The position numbers were made by a program, and so were the translations under genes. From Antedon bifida (taxonomy: Eukaryota > Echinodermata > Crinoidea > Comatulida > Antedonidae), in contig OY727103.1 of NCBI GenBank assembly GCA_963402885.1, positions 808,501 through 872,500 on the forward strand: 64,000 nucleotides of DNA. Direction: 5' to 3'. This document shows positions 15,501 through 30,500 of the stretch, in pieces; within the stretch, counting starts at the first letter, position 1, and each line of letters opens with the position of its first letter. The notes under the pieces were generated by a model, which did not search any database, was not told where the DNA came from, and was given only the letters and a program-made list of their open reading frames with translations.

Positions 15501-18500
15501 AATATATCTTGCAGTTCAACCAACATTAATCTCTTTTTTCAGTAGATATTGCGGTCGTTCCAACCCGAGAAGCAGATGAAGTGACAGCAACAATTGAAAA
15601 AGAAGCTGTACCAGTCACTGAAAAAGGTAATACACCACCTCCCGCTGTTTGATATTATTTTTTTCCAACACAAAATCAGCTTGACATTAAAGCGATGGTA
15701 ACTGTTAACCTCTTTTTTTTCAGTAGATATTGCGGTTGTTGCAACCCAAAAAGCAGATGAAGTTACAGAAGTAGATGATATTACACCAAGTGCAGGAAAA
15801 CGGTTGGAAAATAATTTAATTTTGTTTGTGGTCTATCAGTAAAGTACTCATTCCGTCAGTATATTTAGATGCCATATTTAGCACAACAATTCTTTTTTTG
15901 ATAAATTGTTGTTTATTAGTTTTTTATTTATATACAGTCAACTCTCCCAATACCGGACACCTTTGGGCTGGCCAAATATGTCTGGTTTTCCAGAAATTCT
16001 GGTATTTGGAATGTATTTTTAATGGTAAAAATGAATTTGGGACTGTTTGGACTTTAAGAAAAGTTTGGTATTGGGGGAGTTTCCAGTTTTCAAGAGTCCA
16101 GTATTGGGAGAGTTGACTCTATAATTCAAACTCTATTTTAGATGTTTAATTGCACGTGATAATGCTGGTGGTGGATTCTCTCCCGCTTGTGACGAGAATG
16201 GCGATTATGAACCAATGCAGTGCCCTCCACTCGGAAAGTAAGTAACTATATGTAACTAAGTAACTACCAGAGTGTTTAGCTGGTACCTACATACATGTTG
16301 CTATTACTAGAACAACCATTGAAACATTGACAGTGAATGGAATGGCCTAAGTGAACTGTATAAGCTGTATCTACATATATGTTGCTATTACTAGAACACC
16401 CCTTGACAGTGAATGGGATGGCCTAAGTGAACTGTATAAGCTGTATCTACATATTTGTTGCTATTACTAGAACACCCCTTGACAGTGAATAGAATGGCCC
16501 AAGCCGCCCAACTGTATAAGTTATCTATTAAAGCATTTGATTAATCATTCAATAACTTTTCTATTTAATATACAATGACCAATGAGCATATTGTAATGTT
16601 TATTGTATATTTTTTGCAGCTGTATCTGTGTCGACACAGTAACAGGCGAACCGCTTGGCCCTGCATCGGGGACACCACCTTCGTGTAAAGGTAAATTTAT
16701 TGACATTATTGAGTCAAACCATAGAGATATTATAGTTCACTATAATATCTCTATGGTCAAACAAAAAATTAAGTAAAATTCACTTTTATGTTTTGTAACA
16801 TCGTACCAGGCCACAACGCTTCATCTTTTGTTTTGACATTCAAGCTTATACATAAGGAATGATAAGGAACTCTAAAGCTCTGTCTACACTATCAACCTAT
16901 TTTGACAAAAATGTGATGTGCCCAAATATGGTAGTGATATGACATCATCATGTCCATATATGGACACATCACATTTATTTGTCACATAAAGTTTAATAGT
17001 GTAGATAGAGCTTTAGGCTTAGTTCGTTTCACAGGCCTGTTACCTGTTGGGCAGGTCACAACTTAAATATAAATAAGTGAAAATAGTTGGGAATTGTTTT
17101 ATAGATGCAAATATTGTTGCACACTCAAACATTGTAATTTACTGAATACTTGATTTTTTGCAAAATATGATATAAAAAAAAGTAGTAGATGGATTAAAAC
17201 CAATTTTTTATTTTTGTTTTGCAGCTGCTCCGTGTTCTGGTTTTACTGCCATCTGTAAATTTAAAAGAACCTGTGAATTTGGTTATGATTTTGATGATGG
17301 TGATTGTTACGCATGTAAATGTAAAGAACAATCAGAAGGTAAGAACCTTATTGTTATCTCATCTGATAACCTTTGACATCAGTTGAATATTACAGTGTAG
17401 GTTGGCCAATCATAATCTTGCTATATTATATCTTTCAGTTCCATCAACATGTTCACCAATTATATGTTCTAATTTATGTGAGCATGGCAACCAGGTTGAT
17501 GAGAATGGGTGCGAAATTTGTGACTGTAACCCACCACCAGGTAAAATATTTTAATTGTGTTGGTTTATTGTGATACGGGACTTTAAATCCCACAATTATT
17601 TTGTGTGAAATACTAAATTGCATCTTTATATTGATAGACCCAACATGCTTACTTCCTGGTACCTGTTTAATCTACTGTATATATGGCCATGAAGCTGATG
17701 AGAATGGATGTGAAACTTGTCAATGTAAACCTCCACCACCAGGTAAAATATTAGGAAGTTATGTATGTTTTTAATGTTATTTTGTATGTCTCAAATTCTA
17801 TTTGATACTATTTGTTTTAAATATGTTATTTTTTCAGAACCAACATGTCCACCATTTGTGTGTTTCATCTACTGTGAGCATGGCAACCAAGTTGATGAGA
17901 ATGGGTGTGAAATTTGTGAATGTAACCCACCACCAGGTAAAATATTTTAAACAAATTATTTTTTTTTTTTATCAGATTAAATCTATTTTATGCAATTAAA
18001 TTCTGTTTTATATAATTTGATTTAAATATGTTTTTTTAGAACCAACATGTCCACCATTTGTGTGTTTCATCTACTGTGATCATGGCAACCAGGTTGATGA
18101 GAATGGGTGTGAAATTTGTGCTTGTAACCCACCACCAGGTAAAATATGTTAAACAAATTATTTACCTTTTTAACCATTTTATTCTGTTTGATACTATTTG
18201 TTTTAAATATATTATTTTTTTCAGAACCAACATGTCCACCATTTGTGTGTTTTATCTACTGTAAGCATGGCAACCAAGTTGATGAGAATGGGTGTGAAAT
18301 TTGTGACTGTAACCCACCACCAGGTAAAATATTTTAAACAAATTATTTACTTTTTTAACCATCCTATTCTGTATATCTCAAATTCTATTATACTATTTGT
18401 TTTCAATATTTATTTTTTTAGAACCAACATGTCCACCATTTGTGTGTTTTATCTACTGTGAGCATGGCAACCAAGTTGATGAGAATGGGTGTGAAATTTG

Positions 18501-21500
18501 TGACTGTAACCCACCACCAGGTAAAATATTTGAAACTATTTACTTCTTTTAACCATTTTATTCTGCATGTCTCAAATTCTATTTGATACTATTTGTTTTA
18601 AATATTTATTTTTAGAACCAACATGTCCACCATTTGTGTGTTTTATCTACTGTGAGCATGGCAACCAAGTTGATGAGAATGGGTGTGAAATTTGTGACTG
18701 TAACCCACCACCAGGTAAACTATTAAAAAAAAATTATGTTTTTTAAACCTTTTATTCTGCATTTCTCAAATTCTATTATACTATTTGTTTTAAATATATT
18801 ATTTTTTAGAACCAACATGTCCACCATTTGTGTGTTTTATCTACTGTGATCATGGCAACCAGGTTGATGAGGATGGGTGTGAAATTTGTGCTTGTAATCC
18901 ACCACCAGGTAACATTTTTGAAACAAATTATTTACCTTTTTAACCATTTTATTCTGTTTGATACTATTTGTTTTAAATATATTATTTTTTTCAGAACCAA
19001 CATGTCCACCATTTGTGTGTTTTATCTACTGTGATCATGGCAACCAGGTTGATGAGAATGGGTGTGAAATTTGTGCTTGTAACCCACCACCAGGTAAAAT
19101 GTTTGAAACAAATTATTTAACTTTTTAACCATTTTATTCTGTTTGATACTATTTGTTTTAAATATATATATTTTTTTTTAGAACCAACTTGTCCACCATT
19201 TGTGTGTTTTATCTACTGTGATCATGGCAACCAGGTTGATGAGAATGGGTGTGAAATTTGTGCTTGTAATCCACCACCAGGTAACATTTTTGAAACAAAT
19301 TATTTACCTTTTTAACCATTTTATTCTGTTTGATACTATTTGTTTTAAATATATTATTTTTTTCAGAACCAACATGTCCACCATTTGTGTGTTTTATCTA
19401 CTGTGATCATGGCAACCAGGTTGATGAGAATGGGTGTGAAATTTGTGCTTGTAACCCACCACCAGGTAAAATTTTTGAAACAAATTATTTAACTTTTTAA
19501 CCATTTTATTCTGTTTGATACTATTTGTTTTAAATATATATTTTTTTTTTTAGAACCAACTTGTCCACCATTTCTCTGTTTAATATTCTGCAAGTATGGA
19601 AACCAGGTTGATGAAAATGGTTGTGAAATTTGTGCTTGCAATGCTCCTCCAGGTAAGAACAAGGCCAACAGCCATTAAGTCGCGTGCTACAATGCATAGT
19701 GATACCGGACCGACAGACAGACCGACATAGTGAACTATACTGACCGAAATTACTGAACATGTTTAAAAATGTTGAAATGTTTAAAAACATTTATATTTTT
19801 TTAATTTACACGTGCGTAGCCTGTCACTTTTGACGTGCTCGTATAACGTAATTTCGAGTTAAGTAAGTCAAGAAAACAGAAATCGGGCAAAAAGAGTGCG
19901 CAATAACATTTAACACGCAGTGCGCGCGCAAAAATCTGCGCAGTCATGGCAATTTTGTAAACGCTTAAAATTGCCTGAAACGTACTCTTATTTCATCGAA
20001 AAAAAATTTTGAAAATTTTAAGCGCGCGTACGCATGCGTTACATGCGCTACGCACGTAATTGTATTGCCATATGATGATTTATGCCCTGAAATTTATGAG
20101 TACCAAATTTTATTTAATTGTGATTCATGGTTGTGAAGATATGATTACAAACGTGATTTCGTTAAATCGTGCGTAGACCGCGTAATTTTTTATTGCGCAT
20201 CGTGAAAACATAACCACATCGATTCCTGGCCATAAGGAATATTCTGTGAAAAATTGACATAGCAAGATTAAACTGATATCAAGATAAGTTCAGAAAGCGA
20301 TAAAACGCATAGTGATACCGGACCGACAGACAGACAGACAGACAGACCGACAGACAGACCGAACCAGAAGTGAACTATAGAGTCGCGTCCACGCGACTAA
20401 AAATACATTTAGTCAACAAACATTCTGTTGGTAGCAATACTTGTATGTTATTTGAAACAAAATATGATTTTGTTTCAAAAAATAAAAAGTTGATCACAAT
20501 GTCTATTTTTTAGAGCCAGCATGTCCACCATTTGTGTGTACAATCTTCTGTGAGCATGGCAACCAAGTGGATTCAAATGGGTGTGAAATATGTTCATGCA
20601 ACCTCCCACCAGGTTAGTAACGCTGTCATTTGATTGGTCAATTACGCAATCCATTGAGAAATGTTTGACTTGGTGTATTAATAAATCTTGATTGGTTCTT
20701 TTTTTTAGCACCAACTTGTCCTCCAATCAATTGTGATCTTTCTTGCGGATTTGGCTTCGTCGAAGATTCAGAGACAGGTTGTGACATTTGTGAATGCTTT
20801 AATCCATTCCGTAAGTTTAGATTTATTTTTTATATAATTGTATGTCTCTTTCCTCTGTGTAAAGTTGAAAATCTCTTTTAATAAATTGTTATAAAATGAG
20901 TTTTTATTTTGCTTTTCTAGCTCTAGATAGATATTTAATTCCTATCCAACATACTCATTATATTCAAAATAAAACTGACATGCATACCTATGTAAACACA
21001 GTCATAATGCATTGATTTATTATCAATTTTATAGAGGTACCTGTTTGTGAGCCACGGACGTGTAAAATTGACTGTGGACCTATAGGGTATATTTTAGACC
21101 CAAATGGTTGCAGTACTTGTCGATGTAACTATATAGAAGAAGGTAAAACGATATAAACATCAATAACATTTGTAAAACTTAATGTGAATCTTTAATAACC
21201 AGTTTACACCAATTACTAGAGAAACTATTGATAATAAATGAAAACTTAGCGCTGGTGTCCCCCACCCACCCATGTGGAGCACATGGCGCTTTGTGCATTA
21301 ACATCAATGAATAGCGACGCCTTCATGTTGGTTTAAAACTGTTCCGACTAGTGGAGCAACTGTTGCTGGTAAACTGTTCCATACACTTGAGGCTGCAACG
21401 TAAAAGATCTTTGACCCCACTGATGTTTGGCTCTACTCTCTTGAAAAAGGTTTAACAATGTATACAATCATGTGTCCAAGAAGTGAAATGAGAAATAATT

Positions 21501-24500
21501 ATCCAGTTGAATATTGGAAATAAAATGTTCAACTTTTAAGAACTGCTTAATTTATGCTTGATTTGTTTTTTTCTTTAAGTTCCAATTCCACCACGTATTT
21601 CAAAGGTCTCCAGAACAAGATCAGTAGGAAAAGAACTGGAACTTCGTTGTGAAGCAGAAGGGACTGATGAACCAAGGTTTGAAAGCAATTAAAAAAATCA
21701 TGCTTTTTTCATCAACTCTTCATTTCTTTATTGACAAACCCCCAATGTTGATCATAATCCACTAACCAAGCAGAGAAGTAACAGCATATCATAACCTTAA
21801 TCAGGAGGTTAAGCTCTGTCTACACTATCAAACTAGTTTGACAAAAAAAGTGTAATGTGCCCAAATATTGTAGTGATGTGCCCAAATATGATAGTGATAT
21901 GACATCATCATGTCCATATATGGGCACATACAGTTTGATAGTGTAGACAGAGCTTTATACTTCAATAGTATAAGATGAAGGTTTGAAAGCAATTTATGTT
22001 GTTTAAATAAAGTAATAATGAAGTCAGCTTTTCTCATGAAGAAAACCACTATTGATCATAATCCACTAACCGAACAGAGAAGTAACAGCGTATTAAAACC
22101 CTTTTTATTTCAATAGTATAAGTTGGAGGAAGGATGGAGTGACTATTACGGCAGCTGATGGCGTTAATCTTGATGGAAACACACTACGCATCGAGGAACG
22201 AAATGCCCATGATAATGGGATGTACCAATGTGTAGCAAGCAACAACGCAGGCACAGCCGAGTCGGCTCCATTAGAACTTCATGTTCCATGTAAGTGTATA
22301 TCATGCTATTGATCAATTTTCTTTCTGATTATCTGATATAAAATTATTAACTTTACTTGAGCTTTCGCAGGTTCATTGACACAGTTTAATAATAATAACT
22401 TATATATATAGCGCACATATCCACTGAAAGTGCTCAAGGTGCTAGCGACCACATACTGTAGTTGGTATCTGATTTCTTTTATTTATACATTATTATCATA
22501 TGCTTTAGAATCACGGGTCAGTCCATGGAGCTTGGAAACGTTATTGTGAAACCTTGTAGTTGGTATACCGCCATCTATATTAGAACCTTCAGATTCTCTA
22601 AACGATATTGTTGGAGGGGCCTATCATTCTTCAAATTAATCATAATTTGTTAGGTCAACATTTCGCTGTTTGTTTATGTGATTTACTCAAGGTTGTTGAA
22701 TTTTTTTTTAATTTTTAAACAAATTTTTCCTACAGATATGGATAGTGTACCGTTTCAGCCTATTCTAACCCATGAGGTCACGTTGAACAATTTCACCAAG
22801 CTTCACTGTGACTCGCCGAATTCATACCCACCGCCTCGCGTATTCTGGAGCAGAGGGCGCTATAATAACCCATTGGTGTACGACAGTCGTGTCTACCAAG
22901 ATAATGAAAATAATCTGGTGATTTCCAACATGAAAGAGGAAGATGTTGATGTTTACGTATGTTCTATCTTCAATGATGTCATCTTCAAGGCTCTCTACTC
23001 ACGAGTTCATCGCCTCATTTTATCAGGTGTGTTTCAGCGTTGAGTAACATGTTCCCTTTTGTGTTTCCTGCCACTTAGTAGTTGTTTGTTTAATTGTTGT
23101 TTTTATGATTGGCAATAAAGAATAAGAAATAAGAATAAGAATGAAAATGATTGTTGCAATCTCAAATTCTTATCTTTTCAGATGATGAGCCTACATCACC
23201 TAGACAAGTAAAGCTTGCAACTGCTCTTCAGGACACTGTCTATGCAGCCTCTGGTGACACGTTTAGTTTGTGGTGCAGCCCTCAAGCATTGTAAGTTTTA
23301 AACGCATTATGTTCAGTCATACATTTATTCACTACAAAACAGAGTAACACGGGTATGACAAAATAGCTTACGCTAGTCCAGATCCACAAATACTACAATT
23401 AATACCTGTTAGATGTTTGCCCTACTATGACATCATTTTGTACTTTATACAAAGTACATTAATATAACAACCTAATACATCATTTATTTATAAAATATCT
23501 GGTTTTAATATTTTCCATTATCCTTTAAGCCCAACTCCTACAACGACTTGGGACAAGATTGGTGGCGCCATACCAGAAGCTGTGTTCACGAACGGTGGAT
23601 TAAAAATGACCGTGTTCAACGCAGCGTATGAAGACTCCGGCAGATACAGATGCACATCTCAGAACGGTGTTGGGAATCAGTTTGAAGGATTTGTTGACGT
23701 CATCGTTGGAGGTATGACAAAAGATCGCTTGTATAAACTTGTTGGTGTTGCCAGTTTTGACAAAAATCCAATACATATAAAAGATAGAATGAATTCAGCA
23801 GAAAATTATCTCAAATGAGTGTATATTAAATCGAAAAAATCCTGATTTTCTAATATTTAATGTTTTGAGGTATGACAAAAAGATCACTTGTGTTCCCATT
23901 TTTGACAAGAATCCAATACACAAATACAATTAATTCAGCATTATAATGAGCAAATCGTGATTTAATTTTTTCAGATAAGCCGTCTTGGGTGGTTGAGATG
24001 CAGGATGTTGTTCTTTCTGTTGGAAATGACATTACACTGACCTGTGAGGCGGAGGCTGTACCAGATGTTTCATACGACTGGTTTTTCAATGGCCAGCAAT
24101 TATCTATCTCTTATTTACCAAGTAAGTATAACGTTACAGGCTTCGATTATAACACTAAATTTAGGTACAGTTTATGGCTAGTTGTTGGGGAAACCTGGTT
24201 GTGGCATCATTTTTTATGTTTTTCACTGGTGAGCAAATATATCAGCATGTGCGTATTTAATTGTGGCTTCGATAATGAGGGGACCTGTGGCCGTATTCAC
24301 CAATCACATTTAAGTGAGATATTTCACTTAAATATTAAGTATTCCACTCAATAAATATTTCAGTATTTCCCTTAAATTGTATTCACTTAGATAGGAGTTT
24401 TTTTTTTTATTTTAAGGGTGTCTCCCTTAGCCCAAGAGTAAATACGACCACTGGTATCTTTGTTGCGACAATATTCTTGACATTATATTAAGTTTTCACA

Positions 24501-27500
24501 TCTTTACTTTCTTACAATTTGCAGACAATGTTCGTTTCCGGGACAATAGACTACAGATAATTTCAGCCAATGTAGAAAACCGTGGAGTATACACATGTAG
24601 AGCATCAAACGTCTTTGGTACTATCATGAGCAATGTTGCCATCAATGTTGTAGGTAAGAACGTACTTTGTTACAGCAAGTGAATACTTAAACTCACCAAT
24701 TGAAGAATAATCAGTTAATCCTAATCTAATCCTCTTAACGGCTTTGACAGGAGAATGCTTTCAACAAATTGTTTAATCTAAATTTTAATATTTTAGAGTT
24801 TTCTCCACGAATACTTGAAACTTCAAATGTGGAATGGAGAGTGGCAGAAGGCAGCCATGTGGCATTACGATGTGAGGGTTACGGTGCTCCTGCTCCCACA
24901 ACTACTTGGAGGACAGCAAATGGAGATGAGGTAAGCAACAAACATTACTTTTACAGTAATTGATGAGCAGATCAAACAACATCTTTTTCTGGTAACCTAT
25001 GGTGCTATTATTGCATCAATTCAATACTCTTTGCAACATGTACAACATTAAAAATCCAAATATTTGAAACTACTAAGTAAGTAAGTTCAATAAAAGCATG
25101 AGGAGTAAAAAAAGCAAGATTACAAATTAACAATTTAAAATAACAATTCTTCTCTCTGTTAGATTGTTGCTGGTTACAAATTTGAATTTGTAGAAGGTGG
25201 CTATCTGGTAATACGTAACATTGAAGTGTATGAGGGTGGAGTGTACACCTGTGTAGTTGGCAATGGAGAATCTGAAGTCCAAATTGATTTCAATATCATC
25301 ATAGAAGGTAAAATTATTTGTATATTTCAATGCACAATAAATTTGAGGTATCTTTATAAATGTGATGTGCCAAAAAATGGACACGATGATGTCATATCAC
25401 TACCATATTTGGGAACGTCACACTTTTTTGTCAAACTAGTTTTATAATGTAGACAGAGCTTATAGATGATGATAACTAGTTTACAAAAAAAATGTGTCCA
25501 AATGTGGTAGTGATATGACATCATCATGTCCATATATGGGCACATCACATTTCTTGTCACATAAAGTTTGATAGTGTAGACAGAGCTTTAGACACATTTC
25601 GAATACATGTTACAAAATCTAAACTTTCTTTTTTTAATTTAATGCAGTCTCTGACAAGATTCAAATGGTCGTACTTCCATCATCTCGCACCCTTGTTGTC
25701 GGCCAATCAACAAGCTTCATGTGTCAAATCCGCTTTTCAACTACCGAGGTTAGAGACATTGTATGGCAAGGACCCGATGGACAGAATATTGGAGAAAATG
25801 TTGAGAATTTTGTTGTAGATGACGATAACACCCTGAATGTCTTGTCGGCACGACTGGAAGATGAAGGACCTTATTCCTGCTTGGCACGTACAGATCGTGT
25901 TCAGGAGAGGGTAACAGTCAACCTGTATGTGAAAGGTATAACATAATTTATTTTACAAAATAAATATTAAAATCGATGCTTATTTTCAAAGAATGTATAC
26001 CTATAATAGTATAAAGAATTTAAATTAATGTGATTAATAGTATCTGTATTCTATTTAAACTGTGATAATAAAATGACACGCAACTCAACAGTAAGTTGTC
26101 CTCCAGTAATGCTGTGCTCAAAAAGTATATTTGATGATAATTTTGTTCAAATTCCACCCAGATGTACCACTCCCTCCAACTGCTGTCAAGGTGGAGAAAC
26201 AAGAGGATCTGGTGGTGACCCTTGCCTGGTCATCTTCCTCTGATGGAAACTCTCCCATCCTCCGATACATTGTCCAGTACATGTCGCAACACGAGGAGTA
26301 TGGTTGGCGAATACTGGAAGAAGTAGCAGGTCCATACAGTAGCACTGTCCTAAGTCTGTTACCAGGCAACCAGTACATGTTCAGATTGTTGGCAGAAAAT
26401 GATGTCGGACGATCCGCTCCTAGCCTGCCCTCTAATCAAATTGAAACGGCGCCAGGTTTTCCAAGCCGCAATCCTGAAAATGTTGAAGCTAGGATCTCTG
26501 GCAGCACACTAGTGATTGTATGGAGTGTAAGTATTTGGTCTAAAGCTCTGTCTACACTATCAAACTTTATGTGACAAAAATATGTGATGTGCCCATATAT
26601 GGACATGATGATCACTACCATATTTGGACATATCACTACCATATTTGGACACTTTTTTATCTAGTTTGATAGTGTAGACAGACTAATAATAATTGTTTTT
26701 GCTAAATACTGAATCATCAATTTCAATTGTCATTTGGAATTGGTAATTATTCAGAAGCAGATAGACTTATATACAGTATTTTGCTTCTTTTTTGTCTTGT
26801 TAGGCTGTGGATCCAATCTACTGGGGAAGCTCAGATGCTCAGTACATTCTTCAGATTGCATCACGTGACACAACTGAATCATGGGATGTGTTGCTACCAA
26901 TGTCTTCCACATCATATGTACTTAACGATATCAATACATCATACCGGTACTTTGCTAAAATTCGCACTACCAATTCATATGGTAGTGGTCCGGTAGCAAG
27001 ACCGTTTATATCGGGTAACGGTTAAAATGTTAAAATTATTTATGAATAATGATTGAAACGTAAAACAAATATGCTTATAAGGGATCATTTCAACTTTTTG
27101 TTACTGCAGTTGCTGGATTAACTATATTTTGTTTACTTTTTTAACCTTTATATGCATTATTTAATATTGGATAACCATACACTCTGTTTATTGCTTCAAT
27201 CTTTTACATTAAAAAAAACAGTAGAATATTTTGACATGTTCCCTTTAGTTAAATGTATGATGTTTGTACAAAATGGAGTTTGTTTTTTCTTAATAATTGG
27301 ATTTTTGATTAACTGGTTTTATTGATTTGAATTACTCACTTAAGACTGTCAACCAGTACAGTGTGATTTTAACTGTGTAAATTATATGATTAATATACAT
27401 AAAGTTAAATCATTTATACAAAATTGGATTTTGCTTTTTTCCCCCTTAATAATTGGTTTTGATTTGAATTACTCACTTAGACTGTCAACCAGTACAGTGT

Positions 27501-30500
27501 GATTTCAACTGTGTAAATGGGTATGTCCTTGATTCTGATGGTTGTGAAACATGCCAGTGTGCCACCCCAACAGTACCTCCAACAGAAGGTATGTTATAAA
27601 CATTAACATAATTTGCCACCAGCACTATCAGGAAAGTCTTCTACAGCGATATTTTTGCTTTTTGACAATCCGCCAGGATAGTGTCCTGCGTTTTTCTATG
27701 CTTGTTTTTGTTTTTATGTAATTTATGCTTTTTGTATTATTGTATTTCTTTCTGGGAAATGAATGAATGAATAATAGTAGCAGTAGATTTTTAGAATTTG
27801 AACCTTAAATTGTATGTACATGTTGGACTAATTGCTAACATTTATAATAAGACTAATCATAATAATTTATGTAGGACACGTAGCGTGTGTAACAGTGACG
27901 TGTGTTGGACATTGTCCTGGACGTAGAAAGGTTGATGAAAATGGCTGTCACACTTGTGAATGCGTTGAACAACAAGGTACCATTGTATTATGTATAAATC
28001 AAATCAATTTATCAATAAAGCTAATGTCCAGAAAGACATTTTATTAAAAATGTAATGTCTCCTAATGTCATATTATAAAGCTCTGTCTACACTATCAAAC
28101 TAGTGTGATGTGCCCAAATATGGTATTGATATGACATCATCGTGTCCATATATGAGTACATCACATTGTTTTGTCACATAAAGTTTGAGAGTAAAAAGAA
28201 ACTTTTTGATACCCAAAAGTGTTGTTATATAAACGTTTGGTATGTTTTGTCATCTCTAGTATGTATTAGACTGTATTTTAGAATAGGTTGCATTTGCATG
28301 GCTACTAACTGTGAGCTTCTAACATTATTTCTGTCTTAGCTCCAAGCTATGCACCTGTTGCGTGTGCTGTGTATGCATGTGTTGAACATTGTGAGTTTGG
28401 AGGCGTCATTGATGGCAATGGCTGCGAAACATGTACTTGTCGTCAACAAGAAGGTACCAGCAATTTTGTCTTTTTTTCATTTATTATTAAGCCATAAAAA
28501 TATACAGAAATTTACAAGATAAATGAATTTCGTCATCAGCTATGGACACTAAAAGTAAACTCAATTACTATAGCCCGCAGGCCTGACAGTCCAAACTAAG
28601 AAATTCAAATATAAAAATACTATAAAGCTATCTAAGGCGGTATAAAGATACAAATGCACAAAAAAACATTGAAAATATAAAATTAGAATGGATAGCGTAC
28701 AACAAAATGTTGCTTCTCACAAAATGTTTGTATTGAACAAATTCATGGGGTGGCGATGGTGAGATTAATACGTCCAATCAGCATCAGGTTACATAAGAAC
28801 AATTGGCCAATGATGAGTGTTGTTCTTACAGGTCCGGAGTGTCCATCGTTGTCTGCGGAATGTTCATCATTGTATTGTAGTGATGGTTATCTGAAGGACG
28901 AGAATGGATGCAATACATGCGAATGTAACTATCTAGTGAATGTTACAGGTAATGATAACAAATTACATTCAATTTAATTGTTTTTTTAAATTTTATTTTT
29001 AAAACCAAAAACAACAGCAGAAACAAATCCGCCACTTACAGCTGGTTAAGAGAAACAAAGACAACTACAACAACTAAGAAACACAACGAAACAGATGAAG
29101 ATTGGCATTAAAAATGTCGATATGGGGATGGGTCTGGACTAAACTATTTTAAGATAAACTTAATCTGTAATCATATTTAAGTATTTTATTTGAATCTGAT
29201 CAAATTATATCATTAAAATAAACGAATCGAAATTATAAGTATGTTTTCTTCTTTACTATGATGTGTTATTTATTGTACACACTTCAACATTTTTTTTAAC
29301 CAAGAGGTGCCCATTTAGGCCCATGGTTTTTTCTTAGGCGGTTTGTAAAATTCTTTTTCATAAAGCAAACCTTGCAGTGATTTATGTGAAAATAAGTCTC
29401 AACAGTGTTTTTGTCTTTATATTATATATTCATGATATTGTTGATTGATTGATTTACTTTATTAACCAGAGTCACACAAATACATACAATAAAAACATAT
29501 GAACAAATTAAAAAATCAGTACAACAGTAAGACTTGAGTTAAAAGGATATCCCAAAAACTAAAATACTTATTTCCATTGGGGTCCAGAACACAGAGAAAC
29601 AAATTGCACAGATTTCTTACACTAATAATAAAAGAAGAGATTAAAAATAAAAAATGTAAAGATTTAAAATGTTTAAAATTTGTATAAAAATGGTTTAAAA
29701 AAAAATTTAAAATACAATGTTATTACTTTATAGAAGATGGAGACTATTCAGGAGGTGTACAATGTCCACCGTTTATTTGCGACAAGTTTTGCTTCTTTGG
29801 ATACGAGACAGATATGAATTACTGCAGAACTTGTTCATGTATGCCTGCAGTTGGTAAGATTTTTGCTTATTTAGTACACGTTACTGCAGCAACTACATGT
29901 TTATACTTTTTAAAACCGGTTTATGCAATGGCTTAACTACCTTTTTTTTGATAACCATACACACTGTTTATTACAGTGACTGCCTTATCATTGACCAAAT
30001 TAAAATCATACACCATTGCAGTATCAAAATGTAGTTATCTGCAGTAACTTAGTAGAATAATTGTGACATGATCCCATATCTACATTGTAGTGATATGACA
30101 TTATCGTGTCCATATATTTACTTGTTAATTTTGTTAGACATGAATTATAATGTTTTGTGTGAAATGCAATTATTTGATTTTTTTGTTTTTATTCTAGAAA
30201 TAGACTTTGAAGAACAAGAACGATACAAGCAAGCAGAAGCTGGCAGGTTTGTTTTTTTAGATGTAAAAACAAAACCGGAAAAAATGTCCAAGAATACAAA
30301 ATGGAACGGTCCAGACGCATTTTAAGTATCTGACCTACAAAATATCATTCTCGTATTACCGGGTTTTTTTTATGTTTTCATTACGCATATAAGGTTTTAT
30401 CTTATAGGTGTCCACAGACACAGAGGAGGCGGCAGGATAGCGTTGATGCAATCCTAAATTCAGATTATAGGGTCGGCCCATTCCCAGAACCACCAGATTG

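Noticed and set aside
18058-19406. Repeated small frames MCV-STV-MATRLMRMG
   Set aside because: Off-frame translations of the antistasin exon array at 17838-19652.
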